Below, in pieces: positions 1-7,004 of a stretch of 7,612 bases of DNA. The position numbers and the translations under genes were made by a program. Position 1 is the stretch's first letter, and every line of letters starts with the position of its first letter. The notes under the pieces were generated by a model. The model had not been told where the DNA came from and ran no database searches. It saw only the letters and a program-made list of their open reading frames with translations. This DNA comes from Chloroflexota bacterium (GTDB taxonomy: Bacteria > Chloroflexota > Anaerolineae > Anaerolineales > UBA4823), in the NCBI GenBank assembly GCA_012798185.1, contig JAAZNS010000222.1:1-7612 (forward strand), written 5' to 3'.

Positions 1-470
1 ATCCAATTCAAGGCGGTGGACGCATCATCGGGGAGGGCTGCCATTTCATCGATTTTATTGCATTTTTAGTGGGATCTCCACCGGTTTCTGTAAGCGTCCA
101 TGCGCTGCCAGATATGGAGAAATACAACCGGGATAATATCACAATGACACTGACTTTCAACGATGGTTCATTGGGAGTGGTCAATTACCTAGCAAATGGC
201 GATAAATCTTTTTCAAAGGAATATATTGAAGTATTTTGCGAGGGAAAAATCGCGATATTGGAAGATTTTCGCAGATTGACCACGGTTGAAAATGGCAACC
301 GCAAGGTGATCCGATCGGTTTTCCGGCAAGATAAGGGGCATCGGGGAGAATGGGAAGCGTTCATAAATGCTGTTAAAACTAATGGGCAACCTCCAATTCC
401 ATATGACCACCTCATTGATGTAACACAGACCTCATTCCAGGTAATGGAAGGTTTAATGGAGAAGACTTGA
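1..470 (+). CDS. Gfo/Idh/MocA-type oxidoreductase, C-terminal part (probably the two-domain ADH + Gfo/Idh form), 5' end outside window
   Basis: The reading frame is open from base 3 and ends at TGA 468-470, so about 155 C-terminal residues are visible. The GTG at 69 is an internal codon, because family-like sequence continues upstream of it (GGRIIGEGCHFIDF). That stretch, with its CHFID segment, is the start of the C-terminal alpha/beta domain of NAD(P)-dependent sugar dehydrogenases. It is followed by ITMTLTFNDGSLG, YLANGDKSF, EVFCEGKIAILEDFR and RQDKGHRGEWEAF. These last motifs resemble the two-domain oxidoreductases in which a zinc alcohol dehydrogenase is fused to a Gfo/Idh domain. Such genes typically sit beside heparinase-like and WbuB-like genes, as here. 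The likely role is oxidation or epimerisation of a nucleotide sugar for surface polysaccharide synthesis in the cytoplasm. The ADH half cannot be seen, so the fusion is inferred. The substrate is unknown. Confidence 0.88.
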   Translation, partial: PIQGGGRIIGEGCHFIDFIAFLVGSPPVSVSVHALPDMEKYNRDNITMTLTFNDGSLGVVNYLANGDKSFSKEYIEVFCEGKIAILEDFRRLTTVENGNRKVIRSVFRQDKGHRGEWEAFINAVKTNGQPPIPYDHLIDVTQTSFQVMEGLMEKT

Positions 471-494
471 CATTTGGATGTTAATGACTATGAT
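467..494 (+). promoter_or_regulatory. Sigma-70-type promoter for the winged-helix regulator gene
   Basis: A perfect -35 hexamer TTGACA (467-472) is followed after 16 nt by TATGAT (489-494), which matches five of six bases of the -10 consensus. The expected transcription start lies near 500-502, giving a leader of about 25 nt before the ATG at 526. The -35 box overlaps the TGA stop (468-470) of the upstream oxidoreductase. This suggests a transcription unit that starts inside the polysaccharide cluster and probably reads on into the lyase homologue. There is no extended -10 TGn. Confidence 0.6.
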
Positions 495-527
495 GTAAGC
501 ATACTAATTTTTTGGATATTTTTGGAT
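473..527 (+). repeat. Three direct copies of TTTGGAT, candidate operator
   Basis: TTTGGAT occurs at 473-479, 511-517 and 521-527. The last two are part of a 10-bp-period tandem (TTTTTGGAT at 509-517 and 519-527). The first copy lies in the spacer between the -35 and -10 hexamers. The second and third lie in the leader, and the third runs into the ATG at 526. A 10-bp step puts the two downstream copies on the same helix face. The position suggests an autoregulatory operator for the winged-helix protein encoded next, but this is inference. The middle copy may also serve as a weak ribosome binding site (GGAT, about 8 nt before the ATG). Confidence 0.4.
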
Positions 528-1245
528 GGCGATAAAACTTACCAGACGACAAGAAGCATTTATTTTAAATATGCTGGATTTATATTACGCCTTTCAGCAT
601 CCTTTACATTATTCCGATCTAGCCGAACGATTAGGGGTTAGCCGTTTTACAGCATATGATATGTTACGGCTGCTGGAAGAAAAAGGATATGCCCGTTCTG
701 AATATCGTTTGGCAGGTGATAAATGTGGTCCAGGGCGTTCGGAGGTTGTATTTTTACCTACAGATAAAGCTCATCAACTTTTGGCTGATTTAACCGGTGA
801 CGAACATAATGAATCCTGGACCAACCTTCGCGAAAAAGTATTCGAGCGATTAAGCGAAAGTGAAATTATCAATTCTGATCTTGGGCAAGATGTATTGGGC
901 AGGATTCCTACCGGTGAAACGCAGGCGTTACAATATTGCATGGAAGTGATGAGTGTGATTGCTTTACGCATAAAGCGGGGGATTGGTTTACAGTTATTGT
1001 TGGATTTTTTCCCGAAGTTATTGCTGGAAGAAAATACCACCACTTTAGATGATCTTGCCCTATTTGGTGGATTTGCCCTGGGTGTTTTGGCTCGTGAAAA
1101 ATATGAGGATGTCCGCTGGCGTGATGAGCTTTATGAACATGTCAAACGATACCAGATTCTAATTACAGAGATGACGCCAGATCAACAATACCTGTTGGTG
1201 CATAATTTGAAAGAGTTATATTTATCCCTTCTAGCAGAAGAATAA
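526..1245 (+). CDS. Winged-helix DNA-binding transcriptional regulator, family unassigned
   Basis: This is a 239-residue cytosolic protein. Residues 28-55 form a recognisable helix-turn-helix: HYSDLAERLGVS, then RFTAYDMLRLLEEKGYA. A beta-wing-like stretch follows (about 57-79, with CGPGRSEVVFLPTDKA). This layout is seen in MarR-, TrmB- and Lrp-like winged-helix proteins, but I cannot place it in a named family. The rest (about 95-239) is predicted to be helical, with no metal-binding or kinase motif that I recognise, and may serve dimerisation or ligand sensing. The ATG at 526 is preceded only by a weak GGAT about 8 nt upstream, but it follows a strong promoter at the right distance. The gene ends 13 nt before the lyase homologue and probably shares its transcript, so it may control the polysaccharide cluster and itself. 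The ligand and targets are unknown. Confidence 0.78.
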   Translation: MAIKLTRRQEAFILNMLDLYYAFQHPLHYSDLAERLGVSRFTAYDMLRLLEEKGYARSEYRLAGDKCGPGRSEVVFLPTDKAHQLLADLTGDEHNESWTNLREKVFERLSESEIINSDLGQDVLGRIPTGETQALQYCMEVMSVIALRIKRGIGLQLLLDFFPKLLLEENTTTLDDLALFGGFALGVLAREKYEDVRWRDELYEHVKRYQILITEMTPDQQYLLVHNLKELYLSLLAEE

Positions 1246-1258
1246 TTAATAAAAAGCG

Positions 1259-3283
1259 ATGAAGCGAACGCTATTATCCATAAAAGCTGTCCAACAGATT
1301 GGATTGAAGCCGTCTTTTTTGTTATTATGCTACCGGTTAGGATTGTACAGTGGCTTTTTCGATATTCCTATTATTTGGGGGAACAGTTCCCGGGGAATTG
1401 ACAAAAATGCTTTTCAACTCAGCCCTATCATTAGCCTTCCAGAAAAAGAGAAGCTCAATAATTGTTTAAATCAACAGGATATTGAGCAGATATGTGATGA
1501 AGCAGATGAGATCTTAAATGGCAAAGTAAGATTATTTGGCGGTGAAGCTGTTGATTTAATTCTTGAACCTTTGCCACCTTTACACAATTGGACAGAATAT
1601 GAAACCAGGAAAGCACCAATCAACGGAGATGTCAAATCGATATGGGAGCCTGCTCGTTTTGGATGGGCTTATACCCTTGCCAGGGCTTTTTATCTCACCG
1701 GAGATGAAAAATATCGCCTGGCATTTTGGCAATTGACAGAGGTTTTTCTAAAAGCAAATCCACCCTATAAAGGACCCCAATGGATGTCTGCTCAGGAAGC
1801 TGCTTTTCGCTTAATTAGTCTAGTATTTGCCTGGCATGTATTTTCAAGCTTGAAATCAGCTGACATTTCACAATCGATAACCTTGGGAAAGGCTATTGCG
1901 GTTCATGCCAACCGTATTCCTCCGACTATGATATACGCGAGGGCTCAAAATAATAATCATTTAATTTCCGAAGCTGCCGGATTGATTACAGCTGCTCTGG
2001 CATTGCCTCGTCATCCGAATGCGGAGCGTTGGATAAAAATAGGCGAATACTGGTTCAATCGGGGATTGGAAGAGCAGATCGATCATCAAGGATGCTTTAT
2101 ACAGCAAAGCACAAATTATCACCGCTTGATGTTACAGCTGGCGCTCTGGATAAATTTACTCATCAAGTATCAAGATAGCGCAAAAAATTCTGAAATTGCA
2201 CCAGTTAGAAAAATTTGCCTAACAGAAGAGAGTCAACAAAAATTACAAGCTGCTACTTATTGGCTAATGAGCCTTGTGGATCAAATATCAGGTCGATGTC
2301 CTAATTTAGGGCCAAACGATGGCGCTTACTTCCAGCCTTTATGTGTTAATCCCTTCACCGATTACCGCCCCATATTACAGGCATCTTCAAAGGTATTTTT
2401 GCGAAAACTAGCCTTTAACAAGGGTAATTGGGATGAAATGTCGTTGTGGTACGGTGCAGATACAGACTTCCCAGAAGAAAAGAAAAATAACTTACGGTTA
2501 AACAACGCATCTCAACCTTGGAGTGCTGCAACGCAAGTGATCAAGAATCCGATCAGTCAATCATGGGTGTATCTGCGCATAGCTGCTTTTAAAAATCGAC
2601 CCGGTCATGCAGATCAACTGCATGTTGACCTGTGGCGGCAAGGTGAAAATATTACCCTGGATGCCGGCTCATATAAATATAACGATGCCTTTCCCTGGAA
2701 TAATGCTCTAAGTAAAACGGCTATTCATAATACTATTACGATCAATGGTTTGGATCAAATGACTCCGGCGGGAAAGTTTTTGTGGCTGGATTGGGCACAA
2801 ACAAAAATTGTAGATGCTGAAAAATCAAATGATAATGATTTTTCTCGAATTTCTGCCGAACATGATGGCTACAGAAAGATAGGTATTCTTCACCGCCGCT
2901 CGGTTTCTGCTGAAAAAGACGGTTCTTGGCTAATTAATGATCAATTATTGCCAACTCAAACACTGAAAAAGCCTGAGAAGAAGTTTTCATTCAGGATACA
3001 TTGGTTGTTGTGCGATGCGCCATGGAGGTTAGAAAATGGAAATCTGTTTTTATCAACCCAGAAAGGAAAAGTAACGTTAAAAATCTCTTGCGAAATTCAA
3101 GAATGTAATTATCAACTTGTACGAGCAGGAGAATTGCTTGCAGGTGAAGGGGATTTTTCTCCCACCTGGGGCTGGGTATCACCCCATTATAGTTATAAAA
3201 TACCAGCTATATCATTTTCGGCTACTTATATTGCTAAACCGCCTGTTCTCATATCGACAAAAATCGAATTCCAAAACGATTGA
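1259..3283 (+). CDS. Heparinase II/III-family protein (polysaccharide lyase homologue of an exopolysaccharide cluster)
   Basis: This protein has 674 residues, a usual length for the family. The N-terminal alpha/alpha-toroid half includes WEPARFGWAYTLARAFYLTG, WMSAQEAAFRLISLVFAW and NNNHLISEAAG (N231-H234, E238). Further on are TNYHR (Y287, H288) and PNDGAY (N353-D354). The C-terminal beta-sandwich begins with PGHADQLHVDLW (H450, D452, H455) and LDAGSYKYN (468-475). The Asn/His, Tyr and late His match positions used for catalysis by heparinase II and PL15/PL17 lyases, so an active eliminase acting on uronic-acid polymers is plausible. The N-terminus (MKRTLLSIKAVQQIGLK...) has no clear signal peptide, which fits the cluster-associated, biosynthesis-linked branch better than secreted degraders. 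No strong ribosome binding site precedes the ATG, which lies 13 nt after the regulator stop. The substrate is unknown. Confidence 0.9.
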   Translation: MKRTLLSIKAVQQIGLKPSFLLLCYRLGLYSGFFDIPIIWGNSSRGIDKNAFQLSPIISLPEKEKLNNCLNQQDIEQICDEADEILNGKVRLFGGEAVDLILEPLPPLHNWTEYETRKAPINGDVKSIWEPARFGWAYTLARAFYLTGDEKYRLAFWQLTEVFLKANPPYKGPQWMSAQEAAFRLISLVFAWHVFSSLKSADISQSITLGKAIAVHANRIPPTMIYARAQNNNHLISEAAGLITAALALPRHPNAERWIKIGEYWFNRGLEEQIDHQGCFIQQSTNYHRLMLQLALWINLLIKYQDSAKNSEIAPVRKICLTEESQQKLQAATYWLMSLVDQISGRCPNLGPNDGAYFQPLCVNPFTDYRPILQASSKVFLRKLAFNKGNWDEMSLWYGADTDFPEEKKNNLRLNNASQPWSAATQVIKNPISQSWVYLRIAAFKNRPGHADQLHVDLWRQGENITLDAGSYKYNDAFPWNNALSKTAIHNTITINGLDQMTPAGKFLWLDWAQTKIVDAEKSNDNDFSRISAEHDGYRKIGILHRRSVSAEKDGSWLINDQLLPTQTLKKPEKKFSFRIHWLLCDAPWRLENGNLFLSTQKGKVTLKISCEIQECNYQLVRAGELLAGEGDFSPTWGWVSPHYSYKIPAISFSATYIAKPPVLISTKIEFQND

Positions 3284-3332
3284 TTATTGTTTCAATCACG
3301 TTAATAAAGAAATCTTGTAAAATAATAAATCC

Positions 3333-4562
3333 ATGCATATTCTGCTTATCCATCAGGCTTTTGCTGCGGTAGATGAACCGGGGGGGACGCGTCACCACGA
3401 ATTAGCTCGTCAGCTGGCTGGGCGATGACATCACGTGACGGTCATTACCAGCCCGGTAAGTTATTTAACTGGTCAATCGCATGGAAAACAAAAAATTACT
3501 ACGGAAAAAATAAGAATGGAATCTGCTATTCCAGGAGAAGTCACTATTCGGCGTACATATGTTTATCCTGCCTTACACCGCAGTTTCTTTCACCGTATTA
3601 TTAATTTTTTTAGCTTTATGATTTCCTCATTCCTTGCTTGTTTAAAGGTTAAGCATGTCGATGTGGTTTGGGGCACTTCTCCCCCAATTTTCCAGGGCGT
3701 GACTGCCTGGATGATTGCCAGGCTAAAGCGCGTTCCATTTTTATTTGAAGTACGAGATCTATGGCCTGCTTTTGCTGTTGAGGTTGGCATATTGCAAAAC
3801 CGGCAATTAATCAGAGCTTCGGAGTGGTTGGAAAAATTTTTATACAGCCATGCTGATTGTGTTGTTATTAATTCTCCAGGATATTGCGATCATGTGAAAC
3901 TAAAAGGAGCGCGAAGGGTGGAATGCGTTCCAAATGGTTCGGATACATCTATGTTTGATCCGCAGCTTGACGGGTATGCTTTTCGACTGGCGCATCATCT
4001 GGTGGGAAAATTCCTGGTTCTCTATGCAGGGGCTCACGGCATGTCGAATGATTTGGATATTATATTAGATGCAGCAAAATTATTGCGAGACCAATCGAAT
4101 TTGATGTTTGCATTCGTGGGAGATGGCAAGGAGAAACCGGCATTAATACGTAAAGCGCAAGAAATGGGATTGGATAACGTATGTTTTATACCGCCGGTGC
4201 CAAAAAGTGAAATGCCGCAAGTTTTAGCTGCGGCAAATGCCTGTTTAGCAATCTTAAAACCCATTCCCCTTTATGCTACAGTCTATCCCAATAAAGTGTT
4301 TGATTATATGGCAGCCGGACGACCAGTGATCTTGGCAATTGACGGAGTGATCCGCCAGGTTGTTGAAGAAGCAGGCGCTGGAATTTTTGTGAAACCCGGA
4401 GATAGCCAAAATCTTGCAAAAGCAATCCAATATTTGTTAGCTAATCCACAGCGGGGAAAACAAATGGGCCAAAATGGGAGAGAGTGCGTAAGACAACATT
4501 TTGACCGAACGATCCTTGCCCAAAAAATGGCGGAAATCATCGAGAATGTAGGAAAAGCCTGA
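3333..4562 (+). pseudogene. WbuB-like GT4 glycosyltransferase interrupted by an in-frame TGA at codon 32
   Basis: From the ATG at 3333 the frame reads MHILLIHQAFAAVDEPGGTR, then HHELARQLAGR, a stop (3426-3428), then HHVTVITSPVSYLTG. It stays open to TGA 4560-4562. The start is a textbook GT-B N-terminus with the first strand and the GGTRHHELA loop, so translation was clearly meant to begin here. Codon 32 is Gly in most relatives (the RGHxVTV pattern). Later motifs, counted from 3333, are FEVRDLWP (138-145), PNGSD (200-204), GAHGMSNDLD (233 on), VGDGKEK (262 on) and YPNKVFDYMAAGRP (318-331), the nucleotide-sugar site. The expected role is transfer of an amino or deoxy sugar onto a lipid-linked polysaccharide precursor at the inner membrane face. 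A GTG at 3435 could start a 375-residue product, but it would lack the first Rossmann strand and loop and has no convincing ribosome binding site. The gene is either recently broken or misread in sequencing. Confidence 0.8.
3426..3428 (+). other. In-frame TGA within the glycosyltransferase
   Basis: The TGA falls between CGA (Arg31) and CAT (His33) in the frame starting at 3333. Family proteins typically have Gly here. A single change from GGA to TGA, or from CGA to TGA by C-to-T transition, would explain it. No insertion or deletion is needed, since both flanks are in the same frame. Three genes here (ends 470, 3283, 4562) use TGA as their terminator, and no other gene in the window contains an internal TGA, so general recoding is unlikely. 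Confidence 0.85.
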
Positions 4563-4580
4563 TGTGACTAGAATAAAAAT

Positions 4581-4946
4581 CTAGACATGATCCGATAGAC
4601 CTGGAATTATTCGGAAAACCATATCTTGATCTGGTCTAAAATTATAGACCGCATCAACAGCATCCAGGTTTAATGACCCATATATATGTGGGAAAGATTG
4701 ATCACCAGATATTTCCCATTTTAATGGGGCTTTTAACTTGGATGGGTTTATCCATAATAAATATAACTTGGCGTTTCCATGGTAAAACGTATTTGCTACC
4801 TGAAGAATCTGGTGAGGAGATGAACAGTGGATGAAGCCATCAGTATCCAATGAGGAAGGTTTATATTCTCTCTGGGTTTTTGTTTTTGTCCAATCCTCTG
4901 GCAGACAAATGTGTAAAATATATGGGGAATCTTGAATGATTTCCAT
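4581..4946 (-). CDS. DUF952 family protein
   Basis: This 121-residue soluble protein matches the DUF952 pattern along its length. It has an N-terminal strand YILHI with the W19 region, then DGFIHCSSPHQILQVANTFY (36-55), a strand KLYLLWINPSKLKAPLKWE (60-78) and FPHIYGSLNLDAV (85-97). His40, Ser42 and the PHIYG segment are conserved hallmarks. The family folds like ADP-ribosyltransferase-related proteins as I recall, but its biochemical role is not established, so no function is assigned. The ATG lies 6 nt after the coaBC stop, so it is almost certainly the last gene of that operon. Its ribosome binding site is weak. Its TAG stop (4581-4583) is 18 nt from the stop of the convergent glycosyltransferase. 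Confidence 0.87.
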   Translation of the reverse strand: MEIIQDSPYILHICLPEDWTKTKTQREYKPSSLDTDGFIHCSSPHQILQVANTFYHGNAKLYLLWINPSKLKAPLKWEISGDQSFPHIYGSLNLDAVDAVYNFRPDQDMVFRIIPGLSDHV

Positions 4947-4952
4947 GTCGAG

Positions 4953-6188
4953 TTATTGACTCAGCCTTTGTTTGATTTTTTCAATGATAGTCTGGGCAAC
5001 TTCATATTTTGATAATAAAGGTAACTCTTCCAAGACTCCTGTGGATTCAATGATGGTTACCTGGTTTGTATCTGCTGTAAAACCTGAGAGGGGAGAAGTA
5101 ATGTCATTGGCAACAATTATATCCAGGTGTTTATTAATCATTTTTTGTTGAGCATTTTTTACCAAATCTTGACTTTCTGCAGCGAATCCCACAACAACCC
5201 GCGGGAAACCAGTTTTTGCTTTGAAATCAGCAACTTTTTCCAGAATATCTGGCGTATATTCGAATTTGATTTCTGGTAAACCCTGGTCTTTCTTAATCTT
5301 TTGTCGAGCCGATCGAATTGGTTGAAAGTCCGCCACAGCTGCTGCCATAATCAAGGCATCGCTGCCGGGAATGGCAGAGAGAACTGCTTGCAGCATTTCC
5401 TTCGCTGTATTCACATTGAAAATAACAGCGCCGGCTGGAATTGGGAGATTGGCAGGAGCTGAGATTAATGTCACGCGTGCTCCTTGATCTAACGCAGCTT
5501 GTGCCAAGGCATAACCTTGCTTGCCCGATGACCGATTGGATAACACGCGAACAGGGTCTAAAGGTTCCTGCGTGCCGCCAGCGGTGATGATGAAATGGCG
5601 GTTGGATAATGGTCCATTCTGGGATAGTGCCAATCGAATGTGATTATACAGATCGGTCACTTCCATCATACGCCCAAGCCCGATCATACCCGAAGCCATT
5701 CTTCCCTCTATTGGACCCATAATGATGAAACCGCGTTTTCGCAAGATATCCAAATTTTCTTGAGTGGCAGGATTGCTGAACATTCCGCCATCCATTGCTG
5801 GGGCAATCATAATTGGGCAGCGGGCAGCCAGTGCGGTTAAAGTAAGTAAGGTATCAGCGATGCCATGGGCGATTTTTGCTATTGTATTAGCTGAGCAAGG
5901 GGCGATCAGCAGTAAATCAGCGCCTAACCCCAGACCAATGTGTTGAATATGCCCTTCATTACCCCATAGATCTTTATCCACAAATGCTCGTTGACCAGTT
6001 ACCGATTGAAACGTAAGCGGCGATATGAATTTTTCAGCAGATGGAGTCAGGATGGTTTGAACTTTTACTCCGGCTTGAGTTAGTTTGGAAGCCAGGTCTG
6101 CGGCTTTATAACAGGCAATAGAGCCTGTTACCCCTAGTAGAATATTTTTCCCTGAAAATGGAGAAGTTGTTGTCATATCAGCATCCAT
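4953..6188 (-). CDS. coaBC: Bifunctional phosphopantothenoylcysteine decarboxylase / phosphopantothenate-cysteine ligase
   Basis: This enzyme joins cysteine to 4'-phosphopantothenate and then decarboxylates the product to 4'-phosphopantetheine, two middle steps of coenzyme A synthesis in the cytosol. The 411 residues match the usual fused length. The FMN-binding CoaC domain (about 14-185) shows GVTGSIACYKAADL (19-32), HIGLGLGAD with catalytic His83, PCSANTIAKIAHGIADTLL (97-115) and APAMDGGMF (129-137). The CoaB domain (about 195-408) shows TAGGTQEPLDPVR (202-214), SNRSSGKQGYALA, AAAVADF, KIKKDQ and VVGFAAES. Two sites deviate: Ser166 replaces the usual Cys in the ACGxxGxGRM flap, and Asp133 replaces Asn in PAMN. 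The ATG at 6188 has no visible ribosome binding site. Met5 (codon 6176-6174) is preceded by GGATG at good spacing and may be the true start. The gene follows the DUF218 gene after 21 nt and precedes the DUF952 gene. Confidence 0.97.
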   Translation of the reverse strand: MDADMTTTSPFSGKNILLGVTGSIACYKAADLASKLTQAGVKVQTILTPSAEKFISPLTFQSVTGQRAFVDKDLWGNEGHIQHIGLGLGADLLLIAPCSANTIAKIAHGIADTLLTLTALAARCPIMIAPAMDGGMFSNPATQENLDILRKRGFIIMGPIEGRMASGMIGLGRMMEVTDLYNHIRLALSQNGPLSNRHFIITAGGTQEPLDPVRVLSNRSSGKQGYALAQAALDQGARVTLISAPANLPIPAGAVIFNVNTAKEMLQAVLSAIPGSDALIMAAAVADFQPIRSARQKIKKDQGLPEIKFEYTPDILEKVADFKAKTGFPRVVVGFAAESQDLVKNAQQKMINKHLDIIVANDITSPLSGFTADTNQVTIIESTGVLEELPLLSKYEVAQTIIEKIKQRLSQ

Positions 6189-6209
6189 AATGATTAAAAT
6201 TAAGATTTC

Positions 6210-7001
6210 TTATAGCCAACCATTGATGCCATATACCAGTATACCAAGATATTCTTTTAAAGCGCGGTTGGTTGTTGAAAGATTTTCTGCGCTGGGTAAA
6301 AAGTTAAAAATATAACCGCTTATACTATTTTTTATTAGATTTTGCCAGCCTTGCTGAGTCACGGTAAAATCCGTTGGCGCGGGGATGACTTCAAGCCCTT
6401 GTTTTTCGAACAATCCAACCGACCGGGGCATATGGATGGCTGAGGTTACCAGTATGATCCGAGATATTCCTTTTTCGCGTAATAATTTTGCACTATAGAG
6501 AGCATCTTCATATGTATTTCGCGAATCAGTCACCAACCAAAATGCATTTCGAGAGATTCCTAAGACTTCAAAAAGTGAAGCCATATCGGTAGCAGGATTG
6601 ATATCAGAATTCATCCATTCGATTGCGCCACCGGTCAATAGTAAATGTTCAGCTTTACCTTGCTGGTATAAACTGAAGGCATATAAAATTCTATCCCCTG
6701 CACTATCAATTTCCACCATTTGCCTGGGATAACTTGCAGAGTGAGTCGCGCCACCCAATACAACAATTACGTCGGCGCGGGGAATTTCGCTGGGGGGTAA
6801 ATAGCGCCATTCCAATGAGCGGGTTAATCCCCAGGCAACCCACCGATTGCCTCCCAAAAATAAAAGCAAAAACGCGATAACTAAGAACCAGCGCTGTAAA
6901 CGATTTTTTCGAGAAAGACAAATCGCCGCCACGATCAGGATACATGAAGAACCCAGGGGATATAAAAAAGGCGGAATAATTTTTGAAAGGATGATAAACA
7001 C
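6210..7001 (-). CDS. YdcF/ElyC/SanA-type DUF218 membrane protein
   Basis: This protein has 263 residues. Two hydrophobic helices near the N-terminus (about 9-29 and 38-51), separated by a basic stretch (SRKNRLQR), anchor it in the membrane. A DUF218 domain follows from about residue 76. It contains ADVIVVLGG (76-84), GDRILYAFSLYQQGKAEHLL (102-121), TGG (123-125), DSRNTYEDA (159-167) and VTSAIHMPRS (185-194), with the conserved acidic, Arg/Asn and His positions of the family. The start is GTG at 7001-6999. An AAAAAGGA ribosome binding site (7018-7011) ends 9 nt upstream, and the gene begins 3 nt after the prmC stop. Relatives such as ElyC and SanA are linked to envelope or peptidoglycan-precursor metabolism, but the reaction is not defined, so only that general role is suggested. 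Confidence 0.9.
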   Translation of the reverse strand: MFIILSKIIPPFLYPLGSSCILIVAAICLSRKNRLQRWFLVIAFLLLFLGGNRWVAWGLTRSLEWRYLPPSEIPRADVIVVLGGATHSASYPRQMVEIDSAGDRILYAFSLYQQGKAEHLLLTGGAIEWMNSDINPATDMASLFEVLGISRNAFWLVTDSRNTYEDALYSAKLLREKGISRIILVTSAIHMPRSVGLFEKQGLEVIPAPTDFTVTQQGWQNLIKNSISGYIFNFLPSAENLSTTNRALKEYLGILVYGINGWL

Positions 7002-7004
7002 GGT

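Noticed and set aside
69..470. A small independent protein starting at the GTG at 69
   Set aside because: Conserved oxidoreductase sequence (GGRIIGEGCHFIDF) lies in the same frame upstream, so this is the tail of a longer gene.
3278..3297. GATTGA / TCAATC hairpin at the end of the lyase homologue gene, as a terminator
   Set aside because: The stem is 6 bp and AT-rich, with an 8-nt loop and no T-tract after it. It could easily arise by chance.
3284..3332. A promoter in front of the glycosyltransferase
   Set aside because: TAAAAT at 3318-3323 resembles a -10 box, but no -35 hexamer lies at suitable spacing and the start would be almost on the ATG. Read-through from upstream is more likely.
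3426..3428. TGA read as glycine through an alternative genetic code (as in Gracilibacteria)
   Set aside because: The position does suit Gly, but roughly 2,000 other codons in the window contain no internal TGA. TGA also ends the oxidoreductase, lyase homologue and glycosyltransferase at family-consistent places.
3426..3428. Selenocysteine insertion
   Set aside because: The family has Gly here, not a redox Cys, and glycosyltransferases of this kind are not selenoproteins. I saw no convincing stem-loop just downstream.
4568..4584. CTAGA / TCTAG inverted repeat between the convergent glycosyltransferase and DUF952 genes, as a terminator
   Set aside because: The stem has only 5 bp with an AT-rich loop, and no T-run follows in the + direction. 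Too weak to call, although some termination must occur near here.
5640..5946. Open frames on the + strand inside coaBC
   Set aside because: They overlap a strongly conserved gene on the other strand and show no recognisable protein features.
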